From Candidatus Thiodictyon syntrophicum (GTDB taxonomy: Bacteria; Pseudomonadota; Gammaproteobacteria; Chromatiales; Chromatiaceae): a DNA stretch of 64,000 bases. The notes beneath the pieces were generated by a model. That model had not been told where the DNA came from and made no database searches. It saw only the letters and a program-made list of their open reading frames with translations. Both the position numbers and the translations under genes were made by a program. The stretch spans positions 828,501-892,500 of the forward strand of contig NZ_CP020370.1 of the NCBI RefSeq assembly GCF_002813775.1. The letters run 5' to 3'. Shown here one piece after another: positions 61,383 to 64,000 of this stretch (position 1 is its first letter; each line of letters begins with the position of its first letter).

Positions 61383-63189
61383 ATGAGCACGACAGATGCG
61401 CTGCCCGCGGAGCCCCCCTTTCTAGGCGAGTCCCGCATCCATCTGGTCGACGGGCTCGTCGCCATCCTGGCCGCGGCCGAGACGCTGGGCGAGGCCCGCT
61501 GGGTTTCGCTGGAGGCCGCGTCCGGGTGGGGCAAGACCCGCGTCGCCCAGGCGCTCTATGCCCGGCTCGGTCAGGCCGGCGGCGACTTGGGCCAAGATCT
61601 GGCCGGCCATGTCGCCGGCGTGGGGCTCGAGCAGATCGTGAGCGCAGCCATCCCCGGAGGCGGACTGCCGGCCAAGCTCGCCCGGATCGGGGTCGACAAG
61701 GTCGCCGAGACCCGACGCCACCGCGAGGTCCTCGCGGCCCCCAGCCCCTTGAGCGGCGACCCGCGCCCGGACCCGGTCGATGAGCCCCTCGCCATGCTGA
61801 CCCGGTTCGCCCGCCCGGGGCTGCCGGTCGTCGTCTTCGTCGAGGACCTGCACCGGGCCACGCCGCTGGTCGAGGAGTTGATCGAGCGGCTGGTGCGCTC
61901 CAACGCCGCGCTGCTCGTCGTCACCAGCACCTGGCCCGGCGAGTTGGAGCGCCGCGACCGCCTGATGGCCCTGGCCGCCGAGCCCATCATCGCCCCACGG
62001 TGTCTGCGGGTGCGTCACGACCGGCTGGCGCCGCAGCCCTTCCCGGCGGGCGCCGGGCTCGACGCACTCGCGCCCGCGGATCTGGCGGAGTTGGTGCGCG
62101 CCTATCAGCCGCGCACCGACCCCGCAACGCTGGCGCGGCTCGCCGCCCGCTTCAACAACCCGCTGCCGCTGGAGCGGATCTGCACCCTGCCCAAATACCG
62201 CCGCGCGAGCCTCCAGGGCGGCGCCTGGCGGCTCGACCTGGCCGACATCAAGCGGCTGCCGCGCCGGGTCGAGGACATCTACCGGGAGCTCTGGGACGAG
62301 CTGCCCGAGCCCGCCCAGCAGGCGCTGGCCCTGGCGACGCTGGCCATTCCGGACGCGGTCGCCGCCTGGCACCGTGCCATCGCCGCGCAGACCATCGCCG
62401 AGACCCTTGAGCTTGCCGCCCACGACGCGCTGGCCGAGACCCTGGGGCAGGACCGCATTCCCCACGGCTGGGTGCGGGCGCTGGCCGACTGGCAGCGCCG
62501 TTTCAACGAGCCCGATCAGTTCGCCATCGCCGCCGCGGCGCGCGACGAGCATTTCCTTGAGGAGGATCTCTGGCGCGTGCTCGACCGACTCGCCGCCGCC
62601 CTCGCCGCGCTCCCGCTCGCGGACCCCGATCCCGAGACCCAGCACCGCGCCCGACTGCTGCTCACCCTCCATCGGCAGGGCGAGGGGGCGGGGCCGGGCC
62701 GGATCGCGGATGCCGATGCCCTGCGGGCGGTTCGGCTGCTGCAATGGGCCTTTGCCGATCAGCCGCGGGAGCTCCCGGCGCGGGTCGCACTGGGCCGCAC
62801 CCTGGCCGGGCTGCGGGTGGATGCCGACTCATTGGACCTGCTCGATGCGCGGGACGACCATGCCGCGGCGCTCGGTGAGTCCGGACAGGTCGAGGCCGCG
62901 GAGGCGGCGTATAGGGCATTGCTCGCGGATCGGATGCGGGTCCTGGGCCCGGACCACCGGATACGCTCACGACGCGCACCAACATCGCCTACTGTCCGGC
63001 AGAGTCCGGCGAGATCGCTGCGGCCCTGACGGACTTCGAGGCCCTGCTCGCGGACCAAGAGCGTGCCCTAGATCCCGGCACCCGGACGTCCAGCGCACCC
63101 GGGATTGTATCGCCGACCTGCGCCAGCGGCTCGATACGCGGTCGCCACCTGGCACCGAGGACTACCGGGATCGCTGGTCGCGGTGGTGA
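61383..63189 (+). pseudogene. STAND-like NTPase with C-terminal TPR region, two frameshifts
   Basis: The first frame (61383-62956) encodes a P-loop at LEAASGWGKTRVAQALY (GWGKT) and a Walker B-like VVVFVEDLHRATPLVEEL, then helical STAND-type regions, then TPR units (AEAAYRALLADRMRVLGPDH). One base missing at about 62956 shifts the frame. The next TPR (DTLTTRTNIAYCPAESGEIA, ADFEALLADQERAL) is read in frame +1, and a second one-base loss near 63083 shifts it again before the final HPDVQRTRDCIADLRQRLD and stop at 63187-63189. Kinesin-light-chain-like TPRs of this type occur in many STAND proteins. Either a recent pseudogene or assembly errors. Confidence 0.75.
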
Positions 63190-63444
63190 ACAGACCGCAT
63201 CGTCGTGGGAGCCCCGGTGACGGTTGACTGAATCGTGTCCGTCCCAGGGCTTGAACCGAGCGAGCTGTCACCGGAATCCCCGCAGGCGCGCGCCCACCGA
63301 GTCCCGCCCCGCCGGCCCGAGTCGCCCTGCCGCCAGACCAAGGCGAAGGCCGGGAGGCAACACGGGCGGCAGAGCCGCCAAGACGCCATGCCGGGGCGAA
63401 AACCCCGGCACGAGAAAGCAACCCCTGACCCGATCGACCCGAGC
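63190..63444. other. Gene-free stretch, 255 bp
   Basis: Nothing supportable before the DUF6883 start. It contains short palindromes (for example GGCGGCAGAGCCGCCAAG near 63367) and an open plus-strand frame, rich in Arg and Pro, that is an upstream extension of the next gene without conserved-looking residues. Confidence 0.5.
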
Positions 63445-63777
63445 ATGCGCCTACCCAACGCCGAACGCGCCCTGGTGGACCTCGACAAACTCCGGGATTA
63501 CTGCCTGAACCCGGCGCATCCCCGCGGTCGGCACAAGGCGCAGGTCTTCGCCTCCGCGCTGGGCATCACTGCGCGCGAAGCCGCATGGCTGCGTACCGCC
63601 TTTCTGCACGCCGCCCGAGCAGGTGACGCGACCCCCGGCGCGGCGGATGCCCACGGTCGGCGTTATCATTTGGACACCTCGATCATCAGACCCAAGGGAA
63701 GTGCGCTGGTCCGGACCACCTGGATCGTGCGCACGGGCGAAGATTTCCCCCGACTCTCCAGTTGCTATGTGCTCTAA
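63445..63777 (+). CDS. DUF6883-domain protein
   Basis: A 110-residue protein of the DUF6883 type: LPNAERALVDLDKLRDYCLN near the start, the basic His-containing PAHPRGRHKAQVF, LGITAREAAWLRTAF and the C-terminal strand ALVRTTWIVRTGEDFPRLSS. DUF6883 domains occur as small toxins or effectors in polymorphic-toxin and toxin-antitoxin settings, with predicted nuclease-like His/Arg/Lys residues. It is 17 bp before a DUF4926 gene, a recurrent pairing. ATG at 63445 is chosen because conserved residues begin immediately after it. Confidence 0.82.
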   Translation: MRLPNAERALVDLDKLRDYCLNPAHPRGRHKAQVFASALGITAREAAWLRTAFLHAARAGDATPGAADAHGRRYHLDTSIIRPKGSALVRTTWIVRTGEDFPRLSSCYVL

Positions 63778-63794
63778 CCGGTCTGGAGGCTGCA

Positions 63795-64000
63795 ATGAAT
63801 CAAGCCATCAAGCTATTTGACGTCGTGGCGCTGACCACTGACTTGCCCGAGATTGGCCTGGTCGCCGGTCAGGTCGGAACCGTCGTGGAACCCCTCGGCA
63901 GTGCCCTCGGCGATGACGCCTACGAGGTCGAGTTCATCGACGATGCCGGCCGAACCTACGCCCTGGCGGGCATCAACGCCGCCCGGCTACTGGTCCTTCA
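63795..64000 (+). CDS. DUF4926-domain protein, partial (runs off the window)
   Basis: The first 68 codons of a DUF4926 protein: IKLFDVVALTTDLPEIGLVA, GQVGTVVEPLG, DAYEVEFIDDAGRTYALAGI. This small SH3-like beta-barrel fold is a frequent partner, probably antitoxin or immunity protein, of DUF6883. GGAGG lies six bases before the ATG. The C-terminus lies beyond position 64000. Confidence 0.85.
   Translation, partial: MNQAIKLFDVVALTTDLPEIGLVAGQVGTVVEPLGSALGDDAYEVEFIDDAGRTYALAGINAARLLVL

Overview
The window reads as the chromosome of a high-GC gammaproteobacterium, most likely a purple sulfur bacterium (Chromatiaceae, for example Thiodictyon, Lamprocystis or Thiocystis). This is inferred from gene content and codon use (thiD-thiE-hemL, HemY-like oxidase, CreA, PEP-CTERM protein, SiaABC-type operon, urease, many decayed conflict genes); no rRNA is present to prove it. 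Ordinary housekeeping genes alternate with accessory islands rich in conflict systems, transposases, gene fragments and short dispersed repeats.

Layout. 1-2.8 kb is a graveyard of fragments (helicase, HNH nuclease, Uma2, WD40, START) around an intact GlsB/YeaQ gene. 2.7-5.5 kb holds two lower-GC genes (membrane protein, FAD oxidoreductase) between two copies of a duplicated WD40-tail segment. 6.3-6.9 kb is an antitoxin/PIN toxin pair. 7.1-10.6 kb (minus) is a three-gene cassette: a damaged TIR protein, a 50-residue linker ORF, and an nSTAND1 NTPase fused to a subtilisin protease. 11-15 kb carries a PEP-CTERM protein, rlmB, an SPFH protein and an NAD-kinase-like gene. 15.1-19.1 kb is a tandem pair of 661-residue TPR paralogues. 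19.4-26.8 kb is a defence island: a type II restriction-modification pair that truncates an AAA ATPase, and an operon of HEPN, KGGVGR-type ATPase and P-loop ATPase whose HEPN gene is split by an IS with 8-bp target duplications.

27.2-34 kb has rnr, a tRNA-Leu(CAG) with clear promoter and terminator, and a five-gene signalling operon (V4R sensor, PP2C phosphatase, SiaB kinase, SiaC, GGEEF cyclase). 34.7-36.4 kb is an ISAs1-type transposase fused to a DruA-like domain, frameshifted. 36.7-40 kb is an intact DUF262 / AAA (DUF3696-like) / unknown cassette. 40.1-44.5 kb is a minus-strand operon of a GDT1 transporter, ureD, ureA, an L,D-transpeptidase, ureB and ureC, without ureEFG. 44.8-54.1 kb holds a NUDIX hydrolase, DUF2892, CreA, a protoporphyrinogen-oxidase-like gene, a haem protein, an asparagine-synthase-like gene, an alpha/beta hydrolase and a DedA-PAP2-LssY fusion. 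54.1-61.3 kb is core metabolism: hemL, thiE, thiD, rubredoxin, DUF5063, two A-type Fe-S carriers, argC and tyrS. The end has a frameshifted NTPase-TPR gene and a DUF6883/DUF4926 pair.

The most distinctive non-coding signal is a family of short elements built on GTTGTC/GACAAC hexamer hairpins. There are six copies in two subfamilies; one has terminal inverted repeats and looks like a MITE, and one copy supplies the stop codon of the diguanylate cyclase gene. The strongest candidates for undescribed systems are the HEPN-KGGVGR-ATPase operon, the TIR/small ORF/nSTAND1-subtilisin cassette and the DUF262-ATPase-unknown cassette.
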